DNA of 64,000 bases from Actimicrobium antarcticum (GTDB lineage: Bacteria > Pseudomonadota > Gammaproteobacteria > Burkholderiales > Burkholderiaceae_D), in the NCBI RefSeq assembly GCF_039536745.1, contig NZ_BAAAZE010000013.1, positions 62,001 to 126,000 of the forward strand, given 5' to 3'. Shown here piece after piece: positions 8,819 through 18,549 of this stretch. Made by a program: the position numbers and the translations under genes. Every line of letters begins with the position of its first letter. Positions within the stretch are counted from its first letter, which is position 1. The notes under the pieces are model-generated. The model was not told where the DNA came from, did no database searches, and was given only the letters and a program-made list of their open reading frames with translations.

Positions 8819-9604
8819 TTGAAAGCAGCATTCACACTTCTGCCGCGGGGCTGGTCACGCCAGCGCCGCAGTGCGGTCACGATCGCGCTGGCCATCACCG
8901 GCCTGCTGGTCTTTCTCTGGTTCATGGCCATTCCGATGGCCTTGCTGCCCGAGCCGATCGGTCCGGCCGCACTGCAATTTGCCGAAGGCGCGCGCGTCAC
9001 CGTGTCGCTGACGCTGGTGGCTGGCGTGATCGGCATCATCTTCGGCATGCTGGCGGCACTGGGCAAACTGTCGTCGTTCCTGCCGGTGCGCTGGTTCGCC
9101 AGTTTTTATATCTGGGTGATCCGCGGTACGCCATTGCTGGTGCAAGTGCTGTTCGTGTTTCTGGCGCTGCCGGCACTGGTGCCGGGCCTGCAATTGTCGG
9201 ACTTTTATTCTGCGGTGGTGGCACTGGCATTCAATGCCGGCGCCTATAACGCCGAGGCGATTCGGTCCGGCATCCTGGCCGTGCACAAGGGCCAGACGGA
9301 AGCGGCGCGCTCGCTCGGACTGAGTCCGTTCCAGACCTTTCGCGATGTGATTTTTCCGCAGAGCATGCGCATTGCGTTGCCACCGCTGGTCAACAATTTT
9401 GTCTCGTTATTGAAGGACTCCAGCCTGGCCTACGTGATTGGCGTGGTCGAGCTATCGAACATCGGCAACCGGATTCAGTCGGTAACGTTCCAGCCGATTC
9501 CGGTCTTCATCACGGTGGCCTCGATCTACCTGATCCTGACCAGCGTGATGACGCAGATTTCCGGCGCGATCGAGCGTCAACTGGATGTGGAGCGCCATCA
9601 ATGA
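8819..9604 (+). CDS. Amino-acid ABC importer permease
   Basis: 261 residues, a HisM/HisQ-type inner-membrane permease that carries substrate handed over by the binding protein. Several hydrophobic helices are visible (about residues 20-40, 60-85, 95-120 and 215-240). The EAA-type cytoplasmic loop is present as AIRSGILAVHKGQTEAARSLGLS. The start is TTG at 8819, supported by a strong AGGGGAA ribosome site just upstream and by the absence of a nearby ATG; TTG starts usually lower expression relative to the binding protein. Only one permease gene is present, so the channel is probably a homodimer. The stop overlaps the ATPase start as ATGA. Confidence 0.88.
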   Translation: MKAAFTLLPRGWSRQRRSAVTIALAITGLLVFLWFMAIPMALLPEPIGPAALQFAEGARVTVSLTLVAGVIGIIFGMLAALGKLSSFLPVRWFASFYIWVIRGTPLLVQVLFVFLALPALVPGLQLSDFYSAVVALAFNAGAYNAEAIRSGILAVHKGQTEAARSLGLSPFQTFRDVIFPQSMRIALPPLVNNFVSLLKDSSLAYVIGVVELSNIGNRIQSVTFQPIPVFITVASIYLILTSVMTQISGAIERQLDVERHQ

Positions 9605-10371
9605 CAACCCTGCAACCGCCTGTTCGTGCCGACGGCAAACTGCCGCTGATCACCGCCGACAAGGTCAACAAGCACTTCGGCCAGTTCCATGTGATCCGCG
9701 ATGTGTCGTCGCATTTTTATCAGGGCGAAGTCACTGTCATCATCGGGGCCTCCGGGTCCGGCAAGTCGACCTTCCTGCGCATGCTGAACCGGCTCGAAAC
9801 CCACGACAGCGGCACCATCGTCATCGATGGGATCGAACTGAACCACAACCTCAAGAACATCGACGCGGTACGGCGCGAGGTGGGCATGGTGTTCCAGAGT
9901 TTTAACCTGTTCCCGCATCTGACCGTGCTGGACAACATCACGCTGGCGCCGCGCCGCCTGCGCAACATGACGCGGGCGCAGGCCAATGTGGTGGCGATGG
10001 ATTTGCTGGGCAAGGTTGGCCTGGCCGAGCATGCCCACAAGTATCCGCACCAGATGTCGGGCGGACAGCAACAGCGCGTGGCCATCGCCCGCTCGCTGGC
10101 GATGCAGCCAAAGGTCATGCTGTTCGATGAACCGACCAGCGCGCTCGATCCGGAAATGATCAAGGAAGTGCTGGACGTCATGAAAGACCTGGCCCGTTCC
10201 GGCATGACGATGATTGTCGTCACGCATGAAATGGGCTTTGCCCGTGAAGTCGCGGACCGGGTCATCTTTTTTGAAAAAGGCCAGATCCTGCATGAAGCAC
10301 CACCCGAAGAATTTTTCGGCGAGTGCGGCAATGAACGTATCAGTGCATTCCTTGGCAAGATCGGCAATTGA
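9601..10371 (+). CDS. Amino-acid ABC importer ATP-binding protein
   Basis: 256 residues, an ABC ATPase of the polar amino-acid uptake class (GlnQ/HisP-like). Walker A is GASGSGKST, the Q-loop is MVFQSFNLFPHLTVLDN, the signature is MSGGQQQRVAIARSLA, Walker B is VMLFDEPTSALDPE, and the switch His is in VVTHEMGFA. It forms the cytoplasmic motor with the permease encoded just before it. Coupled translation is likely through the four-base overlap. Confidence 0.93.
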   Translation: MTTLQPPVRADGKLPLITADKVNKHFGQFHVIRDVSSHFYQGEVTVIIGASGSGKSTFLRMLNRLETHDSGTIVIDGIELNHNLKNIDAVRREVGMVFQSFNLFPHLTVLDNITLAPRRLRNMTRAQANVVAMDLLGKVGLAEHAHKYPHQMSGGQQQRVAIARSLAMQPKVMLFDEPTSALDPEMIKEVLDVMKDLARSGMTMIVVTHEMGFAREVADRVIFFEKGQILHEAPPEEFFGECGNERISAFLGKIGN

Positions 10372-10467
10372 TTACGTTAAACATCGTCAGCAAAAAAAAC
10401 GATAAAAAAACCGTCAGCGCCACAAGCGTCCGGCGGCACCAATAAAACACCACCCACGGAGAACACC

Positions 10468-11931
10468 ATGTATCTGAAGCGCACCACCCTGAGTACTGCC
10501 ATCCTGCTGTCACTGGCGGCTGTTTCGCTGCCATCCCAGGCGCAAACTGCCAAAGATTTCAAGGAAATGCGCGCCGAAATGAAGCGCCTGCGCGAAGAAC
10601 TCGATGCCTTGAAAGCAGTGAAGGCGGCACCAGTTGTCGTGGCGGCACCGGTCGCGGCTGCACCAGCACCTGCACCAGCGCCGCTCAACACCGAGCTGGC
10701 CGATCGCGTCGAGCAAGTCGAACTGCGCGCCAAAGACGCCGTTGTGGTCGGCGATATCCCGAACTCGTTCCGCCTGCCGAATTCCGAAACCTCGCTGCGC
10801 ATCTACGGTTTTGCCGAACTGAACATGGTGCATGAGTTCAAGGCCGACAATACCGATACCGACTACGCCAGCTTCGTGCCGTACGCGCCGTTGAATGGCT
10901 CGGCCGGCGCCAACAAGAGTGGCCGCACCTATGTCCATGCGCGTACGTCGCGCCTCGGTATCGAGGCCAGCACGCCGACCCAATATGGTCCGATGGGCAT
11001 CAAGATCGAAGGCGATTTCAATAATGAGCCACGCACCGGCAATGCCGCCGTGTCGGGTTCGATCGCCAGCATCTACACCCAGCAAGCCACCAACAGCTAC
11101 GATTTCCGCCTGCGCCAGGCCTACGGTACGTTCGGCGGCCTGCTGATCGGCCAGACCTGGTCGACCTTCATGGATGTCGATAACGCACCGGAGACCGTCG
11201 ACTTCAACGGCCCGATCGGCTCCACTTTCATTCGCCAGCCGATGATCCGCTACGCGTACCCGACCAAGGACTACGGTACCTTCACGGTCGCGGCCGAAAA
11301 TTCGGTCAGCTATGTGCTCGACAAGACCGGCTCGGTCACCACCGCCGGTTTTTCGCGCGTGCCCGATCTGGTCGGTCGCTGGGACAAGCCGTTCGATTTC
11401 GGCGCGGTCAGTTTTCGGGTGGTGTCGCATGAGCACCGGCTCGATGATGGCGCTGGTGTGAAGGCCTCGCGACGCGGCTTTGGCGTTGCTGCCAGCGGTA
11501 TGTACAAGACCGTCGGCGACGACTTCCTGACCTGGAACGTCACGGGTGGCACCGGTATCGGCCGCTACTTCAACTACATCGAAGGCGCGTTCTACGATCC
11601 GGCTGCCAACCGCATCCTGATGGAAAAAGCGCTCGGCATCGTGGTCGGTTACCAGATCAAGGCGTCACCAACGCTGCGCTATAACGCCTCGGTCGGCGCG
11701 CAAAAGAACTACAACAACGAGTACACCGAATTCGCCCGGGCCAATGGCCTCGACAGCGGTCGTTATGGCGTCAATGAAACGGTGTGGCAGAGCCATCTTG
11801 GTTTTATCTGGAACCCGGTCAAGAACGTCGATATCGGTACCGAATTCGTGTTTGGCAAGCGCAAGACGCTGGCTGGAGAAACCGGCGAAATGAGCCGGCT
11901 GGACTTTTCAGCGAAGTACAACTTTAATTAA
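10468..11931 (+). CDS. DcaP-like trimeric outer-membrane channel
   Basis: 487 residues. A signal peptide of about 25 residues ends PSQA, followed by a short coiled coil (KEMRAEMKRLREELDALKA, about residues 32-53) and an Ala/Pro linker. A long beta-strand-rich region follows, starting SLRIYGFAELNMVHEF and ending FSAKYNFN. Periplasmic coiled coil plus barrel is the plan of the DcaP family, which takes up small organic acids and peptides across the outer membrane. The gene lies between the importer and the glutamate dehydrogenase and has its own leader (10372-10467). It may let arginine or a dicarboxylate through; substrate is inferred from position. A terminator follows. Confidence 0.78.
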   Translation: MYLKRTTLSTAILLSLAAVSLPSQAQTAKDFKEMRAEMKRLREELDALKAVKAAPVVVAAPVAAAPAPAPAPLNTELADRVEQVELRAKDAVVVGDIPNSFRLPNSETSLRIYGFAELNMVHEFKADNTDTDYASFVPYAPLNGSAGANKSGRTYVHARTSRLGIEASTPTQYGPMGIKIEGDFNNEPRTGNAAVSGSIASIYTQQATNSYDFRLRQAYGTFGGLLIGQTWSTFMDVDNAPETVDFNGPIGSTFIRQPMIRYAYPTKDYGTFTVAAENSVSYVLDKTGSVTTAGFSRVPDLVGRWDKPFDFGAVSFRVVSHEHRLDDGAGVKASRRGFGVAASGMYKTVGDDFLTWNVTGGTGIGRYFNYIEGAFYDPAANRILMEKALGIVVGYQIKASPTLRYNASVGAQKNYNNEYTEFARANGLDSGRYGVNETVWQSHLGFIWNPVKNVDIGTEFVFGKRKTLAGETGEMSRLDFSAKYNFN

Positions 11932-11969
11932 GTTCGTCGTCAGTTACCCCGTTTTGCAACGGAACCACA

Positions 11970-12000
11970 AAAAGCCTCTGATTTCGGAGGCTTTTTTTTT
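11970..12000 (+). terminator. Rho-independent terminator after the DcaP-like gene
   Basis: AAAGCCTC and GAGGCTTT pair around an eight-base loop and run into a T tract of nine. It separates the ast/importer/porin transcription from the dehydrogenase gene, which therefore probably has its own promoter in 12001-12217. Confidence 0.85.
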
Positions 12001-12217
12001 AAACAACCGCGACGCTGCAGAGGTGGCAAATAAGCTGTGGTCAAAAGCGTATATTCAAGACAAGAAACGGTAGCGAGTCTTTTAGACTTGGTATGCGTTG
12101 CCACGATGCCTGTCGTCAAAGGCATGTGGACATCGCCACGCACTTCCCGACATCGCAGTAACGGAGCGGCCCGACGCCGTGCCATTGCACCTGCCCCATT
12201 GACCGTTTGAGGATTTC

Positions 12218-15200
12218 ATGAAAGAAATGTCACAAGACCTGCGTACACAAACCCTGGAACTGGTGCTGGCCGATGCCGGCGCTGCGCGCTCGACGCCGGT
12301 GGCGGCATTGATCGATGTCTGGCTGACCTCGCTGAACGAGGAAGACCTCGATGGCCTGACGCCACAGAGTCTGGCGTCGGCTCTCTGGCAGGCTTTCACG
12401 GGGGCTGCGCAACGCAGCACCGATGGCTGTCAGATCGAAGCAGTCGACTACAACGAAGACCTCGGTGGCAAAGCCACTGCATTACTGGTCCTCAATGCCG
12501 ACATGCCATATCTGGTCGATTCGATCGTGATGGCGTTACGCAAACAGGGCGTTGGCTCGCGCGCGGTACTCAATACGGTGCTCTCGGTTCTGCGCGACGC
12601 CGACGGCCGGATCATCAGTGCGCTGCCGACCCGCTCGGGGACCAATCCGCTGGAATCGTATGTGTTGTGCCTGCTGTCGGATGCGCTGGACACGGCCACG
12701 CTGGCCGCGCTGATAGCACGCATCCGGATGGCTGCCGGGGACGCCGCCAGCGTGCAGCGCGACGCCGCCATGCTGGAAACCAGGATGACCGGCGTCTCGG
12801 CACTGGCCGCCGCCAACGGCACCGAGGAAGGACGCGAAGTCGCGGCCTTCATTGAATGGGCCCGGGATGGCGGCTTCGAGCCATTCGGTTATGCGTATTA
12901 CCGGGCCTCGCCGGGTGAGCGCGAACTGGTACGTGATGTCAGCAGTCGCAGCGGTGTTCTGCGCAATTTGTCGCATCCGGTGTATGACACCTGCCTGGCA
13001 GGTATTCCCGGCGAATTCGATACGCTGGCCGCGCGCAACGACACGCTGTCGGTGGTCAAGGCCGATGTCGAGTCCACCCTGCATCGCGAACTGCACCTCG
13101 ATTTCATCGGGGTGCGCGATGTCGATACCAAAGGCAATTTGCAAGGCGAGCATTGCTTCATCGGCCTGTTCACGCGGGCAGCCGCTGCCACGGCACTGGG
13201 ACGCTTGCCGTTTGCCCGTGGCCGCATCCAGCAGGTACTGACGCTGGCAGGCGTGCGACAACACGGTTTCCGTGCCGAAAAATTCCTCGAAATCCTCGAA
13301 TCGCTGCCGCGCACTGAAGCATTGGAAGCCGATCCGGCGTGGCTGGCGGTGCTGTGCAATAACGTGGTGTCGCTCTACAAGCAGCCACGAACCAAGGTGT
13401 TTGCCCGACGCGACGTCTACAACCGCCACCTCAATGTCATCGTCTATCTGCCGCGCGAACGCTTCAGTGCGGCGATCGTCAAGACCATTTCACAGACCCT
13501 GAAGTCGGTCTCGGGTGCCACCGATGTGCGCGCCGAAACGCAGGTCAGCGATGGCCCGCTGGCCCGCATCTACCTGATCGCCACTGCCGCGCGCGCCAAC
13601 CTCGATCTCGATACCGTCATCCGCCAGCCGTTGGTGGATGCGGTCGAAGGCTGGCATACCAGCTTTGACCGGCTGGTCGACAGCACCGCGGATGCGACGG
13701 TGCGCAGTGACCTGCACAAGCTGCGCGGCGCGCTGTCGGTCAACTACGTCGCCGCCACCGTCGCTCCGGTGGCCTATCGCGACATGCTCAACCTGCAGCG
13801 CGCTGCCAGTGCCGCGCCGGTGACGGTGCGCATCGATGTCGCCGGCGGCGTCAGCATCCGGCTGTTTTCGATCAACAGCGTGCCGTCGCTATCGATGATT
13901 TTGCCGGCACTGCACAACGCCGGGGTTGAAATCGAGCGCGAACATACCTACAAGATTCCGGTCACCGATGGCCCGGACTATTTCATCACCAGCCTGAGTG
14001 TCGATCCCCTCAGCGCCGCCAAGCTGGCGCAGCCGCAAGTCGCTGCCGCTGCGCAGGAATTGTTCGAAGCCCTGTTCAATGACCAGGCCGAAGACGGCCG
14101 CATGAATGGCCTTGCCATCGAAGCCGGTCTGCGCCTGCGCGAAGTCCAGGTGATCCGCGCCTATGCCAGTTACTGGCGTCAGGCCGGTTGCCGCTTCAGC
14201 CTGCGCTACATCGCCGATTGCCTGCGCAAGCAGCCGGGCCATGTTCGTACGCTGATCGAAAGCTTCCAGAGTCGCTTCGATCCGAAGCTTGATCCCGCAC
14301 AGCGGGCCGCCGGCACTGCCGCGCTGTCCGCATTGCGCGCCAACCTGCTCGACGTCAACCACGCCGATACCGAAGACATCCTGCGCAGCATCGCCGACCT
14401 GATGCTGGCGACCTTGCGGACCTCGTATTTTCAGGGCGGTCGGGTCGGTGGCACGCTGCTGCTCAAGTTCGATGCCAGCGCACTGTCGCTGTTGCCGGAG
14501 CCGCGCCCTTACCGTGAAATTTTCGTGTTTGCCCGCCGCTTCGAAGGCGTGCATCTGCGCGGCGGCCCGGTGGCCCGCGGTGGCTTGCGCTGGTCCGACC
14601 GGATGGAGGATTACCGGACCGAAGTCATGGGACTGGTGAAAGCCCAGATGGTCAAGAACGCGGTCATTGTGCCGGCCGGTGCGAAGGGCGGTTTTGTCTG
14701 CAAGATGATGCCCAAGGACGCCGCGCGCGACGTCATCGCGGCCGAAGGCGAGGCTGTCTACCGCCTCTTCATTGCCGGTCTGCTGGACCTGACCGACAAC
14801 CGCGTACAGGGTGTGATCGTGCCGCCGGCCGATACGGTGTGCTACGACAATGCCGACCCGTACCTGGTGGTGGCGGCCGACAAGGGCACCGCGACGTTCT
14901 CGGATATCGCCAACGGGATTGCGGTGCAGCGCGGCTTCTGGCTGGGTGATGCGTTCGCCTCGGGTGGCTCGAATGGCTACGATCACAAGAAGCTGGGCAT
15001 CACCGCCAAGGGCGCATGGGAGGCGGTCAAGCGCCACTTCTACGAACTCGGTCACGATCTCAACACCACGCCGATCACGATGGTCGGCGTGGGCGACATG
15101 TCGGGCGATGTGTTCGGCAATGGCGTGCTGCTGTCACGCCAGCTGAAGCTGGTGGCGGCGTTCGACCACCGGCATATTTTTATCGATCCGACGCCGGATG

Positions 15201-16924
15201 TGACGACCTCGTTTGCCGAACGCCAGCGCCTGTTCGCGCTGCCGCGTTCCTCGTGGGAGGACTACGACAAGGCACTGATCTCGGCGGGTGGCGGGGTCTG
15301 GCCGCGTTCGGCGCGCAGCATCAACCTGTCGCCCGAAGCGCGAGCGGCACTCGGCATCGAGGCGACCAGCCTGGCCCCCGAAGAACTGCTGCACCAGATC
15401 CTGCTGGCGCCGGTCGATTTGTTCTACAACGGCGGTATCGGTACCTACATCAAGGCCTCGACCGAAACCCATGCGCAGGTCAAGGACCGCGCCAATGACG
15501 CCATCCGCGTGAATGGCAATGCGCTGCGCTGCAAGGTGGTTGCCGAAGGCGGCAACCTCGGCGCGACCCAGACCGGCCGGATTGAATTTGCCATCGCGGG
15601 TGGTGCGATTTTCACCGACGCGATCGACAATTCGGCCGGTGTCGATTGCTCGGACCATGAAGTCAACGTCAAGATCTGGCTCGATACCGAAGTCAATGCC
15701 GGCACGCTGACCGCAGCCCGTCGTAACGAGGTACTGACCGACATCACGTTCGATATCGAACGCCTGGTCCTGCGTGACAACACCCTGCAAACCCATCTGC
15801 TGACGCGTGAAACCCAGGCCCAGTCCGATGTCACGGTGCAGAACGCCTATGCCGAACTGATCGTCGAACTGGAGCAGGAGGGCGTGTTGTCGCGCGAGCT
15901 CGAACAGCTGCCCAGCGCGGTCGAGCTGGTACGGCGCCAGTCGATCGGCCAGGGCCTGACCGCACCCGAACTGGCGGTGGTGATTGCCAACGTCAAGAAC
16001 CGCTACAAGGCGCTGCTGGCGCGCTCTGCACTGGTCAACGAAAGCTGGGCTGCCACGCTGCTCACGCCGTACTTTCCGGCACCACTGGTGGCGACCCGCG
16101 ATGCGCTTGCGCATCCGCTGGCGAACGCCATCCTGGCGACGGTACTGGCCAATGAAGTCGTCAATCGTTGCGGCCCGTTGCAGGTCGCGATGCTGGCACG
16201 CCAGCACCATGTCAGCGAGACCGACGTGGTGTGCGCCTGGGCCCAGGCCTGGGCGGCACTCAGCCTGGCACCACTGTTCGACACGCTCGACGCCCATGCG
16301 CTGACGGTACCGGTAGCGATCTCGAAAGCCGTCGACCGCCGCACCCGCGCATTGCAACAGGCGGTCACCAGCGGCGTGTTGTCGATACCCGAAGCACAGC
16401 GTCGCAGCGCCGGCAGCATGGATGAACTGACCTGTTTGTTCGCCGACACCGCGGCGGCCCGCACGCTCACGCCCGGCGACGCAATCACGCTGGGCGGCGA
16501 CAGTAACTTGCCGACCGATTTCGTGGCGGCGGTCGCGGCGGTCGATGCGCTCGAAGGCATGGCTGATTTCCTGTTTGCCGCCTTGCTGGTGCATCGGCCA
16601 GAAGGCATGAGCCTGCCGGTCTTGCTGCAAGCCGGCATGGAACTGCGCCGGCAATCCGGCATCGATCTGCTGGAGCGCGCCTTGATGCAAGCCAGCGTAG
16701 GACCCGCCCAGGAAGCGCTGCGCGGGCATGCGCTGCAGGCACTGCGCCGTACCCAGCAGCGCCTGTTGGGCCATGTGTTGCCGCAGCTCGGTGCGCACGG
16801 CGAGCAGGCTATTTCCAGTACCCTCGTCCAGCTCGACCTGGCGCCGGTGCTGGTGGAAGCCAGTCTTGACAATGTGGTCTTGCAGGTCTGGGCGATGGCC
16901 GACGCCGTGGCGGTCGCCGCATGA
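12218..16924 (+). CDS. gdhB: NAD-specific glutamate dehydrogenase, 180-kDa class
   Basis: 1568 residues, the usual size of the very large bacterial NAD-glutamate dehydrogenases (about 1600). These deaminate glutamate to 2-oxoglutarate and serve catabolism. The N-terminal 700 residues carry the ACT-like regulatory region. The catalytic part begins near residue 787 with GGLRWSDRMEDYRTEVMGLV and the lysines of KAQMVKNAVIVPAGAKGGF, followed by VVGVGDMSGDVFGNGVLLS-type nucleotide-binding sequence. ATG at 12218 follows TGAGG. The gene ends inside the astE start, tying glutamate oxidation to the last step of the succinyltransferase pathway. In Pseudomonas related enzymes respond to arginine; the same here is inference. 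Confidence 0.93.
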   Translation: MKEMSQDLRTQTLELVLADAGAARSTPVAALIDVWLTSLNEEDLDGLTPQSLASALWQAFTGAAQRSTDGCQIEAVDYNEDLGGKATALLVLNADMPYLVDSIVMALRKQGVGSRAVLNTVLSVLRDADGRIISALPTRSGTNPLESYVLCLLSDALDTATLAALIARIRMAAGDAASVQRDAAMLETRMTGVSALAAANGTEEGREVAAFIEWARDGGFEPFGYAYYRASPGERELVRDVSSRSGVLRNLSHPVYDTCLAGIPGEFDTLAARNDTLSVVKADVESTLHRELHLDFIGVRDVDTKGNLQGEHCFIGLFTRAAAATALGRLPFARGRIQQVLTLAGVRQHGFRAEKFLEILESLPRTEALEADPAWLAVLCNNVVSLYKQPRTKVFARRDVYNRHLNVIVYLPRERFSAAIVKTISQTLKSVSGATDVRAETQVSDGPLARIYLIATAARANLDLDTVIRQPLVDAVEGWHTSFDRLVDSTADATVRSDLHKLRGALSVNYVAATVAPVAYRDMLNLQRAASAAPVTVRIDVAGGVSIRLFSINSVPSLSMILPALHNAGVEIEREHTYKIPVTDGPDYFITSLSVDPLSAAKLAQPQVAAAAQELFEALFNDQAEDGRMNGLAIEAGLRLREVQVIRAYASYWRQAGCRFSLRYIADCLRKQPGHVRTLIESFQSRFDPKLDPAQRAAGTAALSALRANLLDVNHADTEDILRSIADLMLATLRTSYFQGGRVGGTLLLKFDASALSLLPEPRPYREIFVFARRFEGVHLRGGPVARGGLRWSDRMEDYRTEVMGLVKAQMVKNAVIVPAGAKGGFVCKMMPKDAARDVIAAEGEAVYRLFIAGLLDLTDNRVQGVIVPPADTVCYDNADPYLVVAADKGTATFSDIANGIAVQRGFWLGDAFASGGSNGYDHKKLGITAKGAWEAVKRHFYELGHDLNTTPITMVGVGDMSGDVFGNGVLLSRQLKLVAAFDHRHIFIDPTPDVTTSFAERQRLFALPRSSWEDYDKALISAGGGVWPRSARSINLSPEARAALGIEATSLAPEELLHQILLAPVDLFYNGGIGTYIKASTETHAQVKDRANDAIRVNGNALRCKVVAEGGNLGATQTGRIEFAIAGGAIFTDAIDNSAGVDCSDHEVNVKIWLDTEVNAGTLTAARRNEVLTDITFDIERLVLRDNTLQTHLLTRETQAQSDVTVQNAYAELIVELEQEGVLSRELEQLPSAVELVRRQSIGQGLTAPELAVVIANVKNRYKALLARSALVNESWAATLLTPYFPAPLVATRDALAHPLANAILATVLANEVVNRCGPLQVAMLARQHHVSETDVVCAWAQAWAALSLAPLFDTLDAHALTVPVAISKAVDRRTRALQQAVTSGVLSIPEAQRRSAGSMDELTCLFADTAAARTLTPGDAITLGGDSNLPTDFVAAVAAVDALEGMADFLFAALLVHRPEGMSLPVLLQAGMELRRQSGIDLLERALMQASVGPAQEALRGHALQALRRTQQRLLGHVLPQLGAHGEQAISSTLVQLDLAPVLVEASLDNVVLQVWAMADAVAVAA

Positions 16925-17928
16925 CGCTGGCGACACGCGACAAGTTGACGGCCGTGTCGGCCTTCGTGGCCGGAGATTTCAGTGCCCTTGCGGCGGCGTT
17001 TGCGGCGGCGGGATGTCAGGTGGACGAACCTGCACCGGGCACCCTGCAGCTCCAGCGGGGCGCGTCCGGCCCGAACGTGCTGCTGTCGGTCGGCATCCAC
17101 GGCGATGAAACCGCACCGATCGAATTGGTGGCGCAACTGCTCGCTGAACTGGCGCTGACGCCGCAGGAGCTGGGCGTGAACCTGTTGCTCGTGGTCGGCA
17201 ACATCGACGCGATCCGGCAGTCGCGCCGGTTCATCGATGCCGACCTGAACCGGCTGTTCCGACCCGACCGCGGCGCACTGGCGGCGACTGCGGAAGCCGC
17301 CCGCGCCGATGCCATCATGGCCGCTACCACGGCATTTTTCGACAGTGCTGCTGGTGCGTGCTGGCACCTCGATCTGCACACTGCGATCCGGGCCTCGGTG
17401 TATCCCACCTTCGCGATCCTCCCTGCTAGCATTGCAGCGGCGCAGCAGAGGGCGCTGACCAGCCTGCTGGGTCACGCCGGCATCGCTGCCGTTATTATCA
17501 ATCCGACTTCCGCTGGCACGTTCAGTGCCTTCACGGCCGAACAGTGTGGGGCGACCAGTTCGACCGTCGAACTGGGGCGGGTCAGTGCGCTGGGAGCGAA
17601 CGATGTCAGTGTCTTTGCTGCCGCGTCGCGCACCTTGTCGGCGTTGCTGCGCGGTGATGTGCTGGTGCATCCCGCGATGCCAGCGCCGCTGGTGTTCGAG
17701 GTGGTGCAGGAGATCATCAAGCACAGCGAGGCATTCCGGATGCATTTTGATGGCGCGACACAAAACTTCACGGCCATGCAGCGTGGCGACGTGATCGCCA
17801 CCGATGGCGAGGTGGTGTATCGGGTGGGGCATGATGAAGAGCTGGTGGTGTTTCCGAATCCGTCGGTGCGGATCGGATTGCGGGCCGGGCTGATGGTGGT
17901 GCGTTCGCCGGACCTTCCCGAGAGCTAA
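16921..17928 (+). CDS. astE: Succinylglutamate desuccinylase
   Basis: 335 residues, a zinc carboxypeptidase-like amidohydrolase (M14/AspA family) that splits succinylglutamate into succinate and glutamate, closing the pathway. The zinc site is seen as SVGIHGDETAPIEL (His and Glu) and CWHLDLHTAIR (His); DADLNRLFRP and the Glu in SSTVELGRV fit the substrate and catalytic positions. It is separated from the other ast genes by the importer, the porin and the dehydrogenase, but it overlaps the dehydrogenase by four bases. Its product glutamate is the dehydrogenase substrate, so the pairing makes metabolic sense. Confidence 0.92.
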   Translation: MTLATRDKLTAVSAFVAGDFSALAAAFAAAGCQVDEPAPGTLQLQRGASGPNVLLSVGIHGDETAPIELVAQLLAELALTPQELGVNLLLVVGNIDAIRQSRRFIDADLNRLFRPDRGALAATAEAARADAIMAATTAFFDSAAGACWHLDLHTAIRASVYPTFAILPASIAAAQQRALTSLLGHAGIAAVIINPTSAGTFSAFTAEQCGATSSTVELGRVSALGANDVSVFAAASRTLSALLRGDVLVHPAMPAPLVFEVVQEIIKHSEAFRMHFDGATQNFTAMQRGDVIATDGEVVYRVGHDEELVVFPNPSVRIGLRAGLMVVRSPDLPES

Positions 17929-18051
17929 TCAAAAGCTTGGTAATGCAACCGATGGCAAGGCTCGCATTGCGTGGAGCTTATGGGCGCCTTGCGAGCGCAG
18001 CATGACTGCTGACATGCTTGTTGAACATCCCACGCTTTGCAAACCGCGTTC

Positions 18052-18549
18052 TCAATCCCGTCGATACGACAGCCACAGCAACACCATCGCCAGCACCGAA
18101 AAAAACCAGTAATCCACCGGTGCGCCCATCAACCAGTGTTTATGCCAGAAGGCATCGACCGGATTGAACCGGGCCAGGCCGAATGCCGGGTTGAGCACGA
18201 ACCAGAGGAAGTCTTCGCTGACCCAGAAAATCATGATGCAAGCCACTACCCGCGACTCGGCACGCCACGACCAGTGGCCGACGAACAGCAGCGGGAAATG
18301 GAAGAACAACGTGATGAACGGGAACACCCAGGCGTGATAGCCGGTCATGGCGCGCCCGCCCCAGAAAATATCGAGCAGCCAGTGCTTTTCCACGCGCCAT
18401 GTCGGCAGGTTGGTGGCCCAGCCACTGGCCCCTTCGATCTGGATTTCGGTCTGTGCAAAGAACAGGCCGAGCAGGCACACCCAGACCACGGTCATGATGA
18501 TGTGCAGCGGGCGGCGGGTGAGGGTAACGATGTGGCTGGTCTGGTTCAT
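18052..18549 (-). CDS. Small integral membrane protein next to glycolipid glycosyltransferase
   Basis: 165 residues from ATG at 18549. Its start overlaps the glycosyltransferase stop (ATGA), so the two are translationally coupled. Hydrophobic segments lie near residues 15-35 (HIIMTVVWVCLLGLFFAQ), 70-95, 100-125 and 140-160. Aromatic residues are abundant (WKHWLMGAPVDYWFF-type region near the C-terminus). No family was recognised. The tight coupling suggests a role with the glycosyltransferase at the inner membrane, which is inference. A longer upstream frame runs through the glycosyltransferase gene and is not used. Confidence 0.75.
   Translation of the reverse strand: MNQTSHIVTLTRRPLHIIMTVVWVCLLGLFFAQTEIQIEGASGWATNLPTWRVEKHWLLDIFWGGRAMTGYHAWVFPFITLFFHFPLLFVGHWSWRAESRVVACIMIFWVSEDFLWFVLNPAFGLARFNPVDAFWHKHWLMGAPVDYWFFSVLAMVLLWLSYRRD

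Noticed and set aside
12536..16936. Long minus-strand frames opposite the glutamate dehydrogenase gene (up to 600 codons)
   Set aside because: The plus strand is a full-length, family-matching dehydrogenase. The antisense frames are rich in His, Arg and Gln as expected from GC-rich codon shadows.
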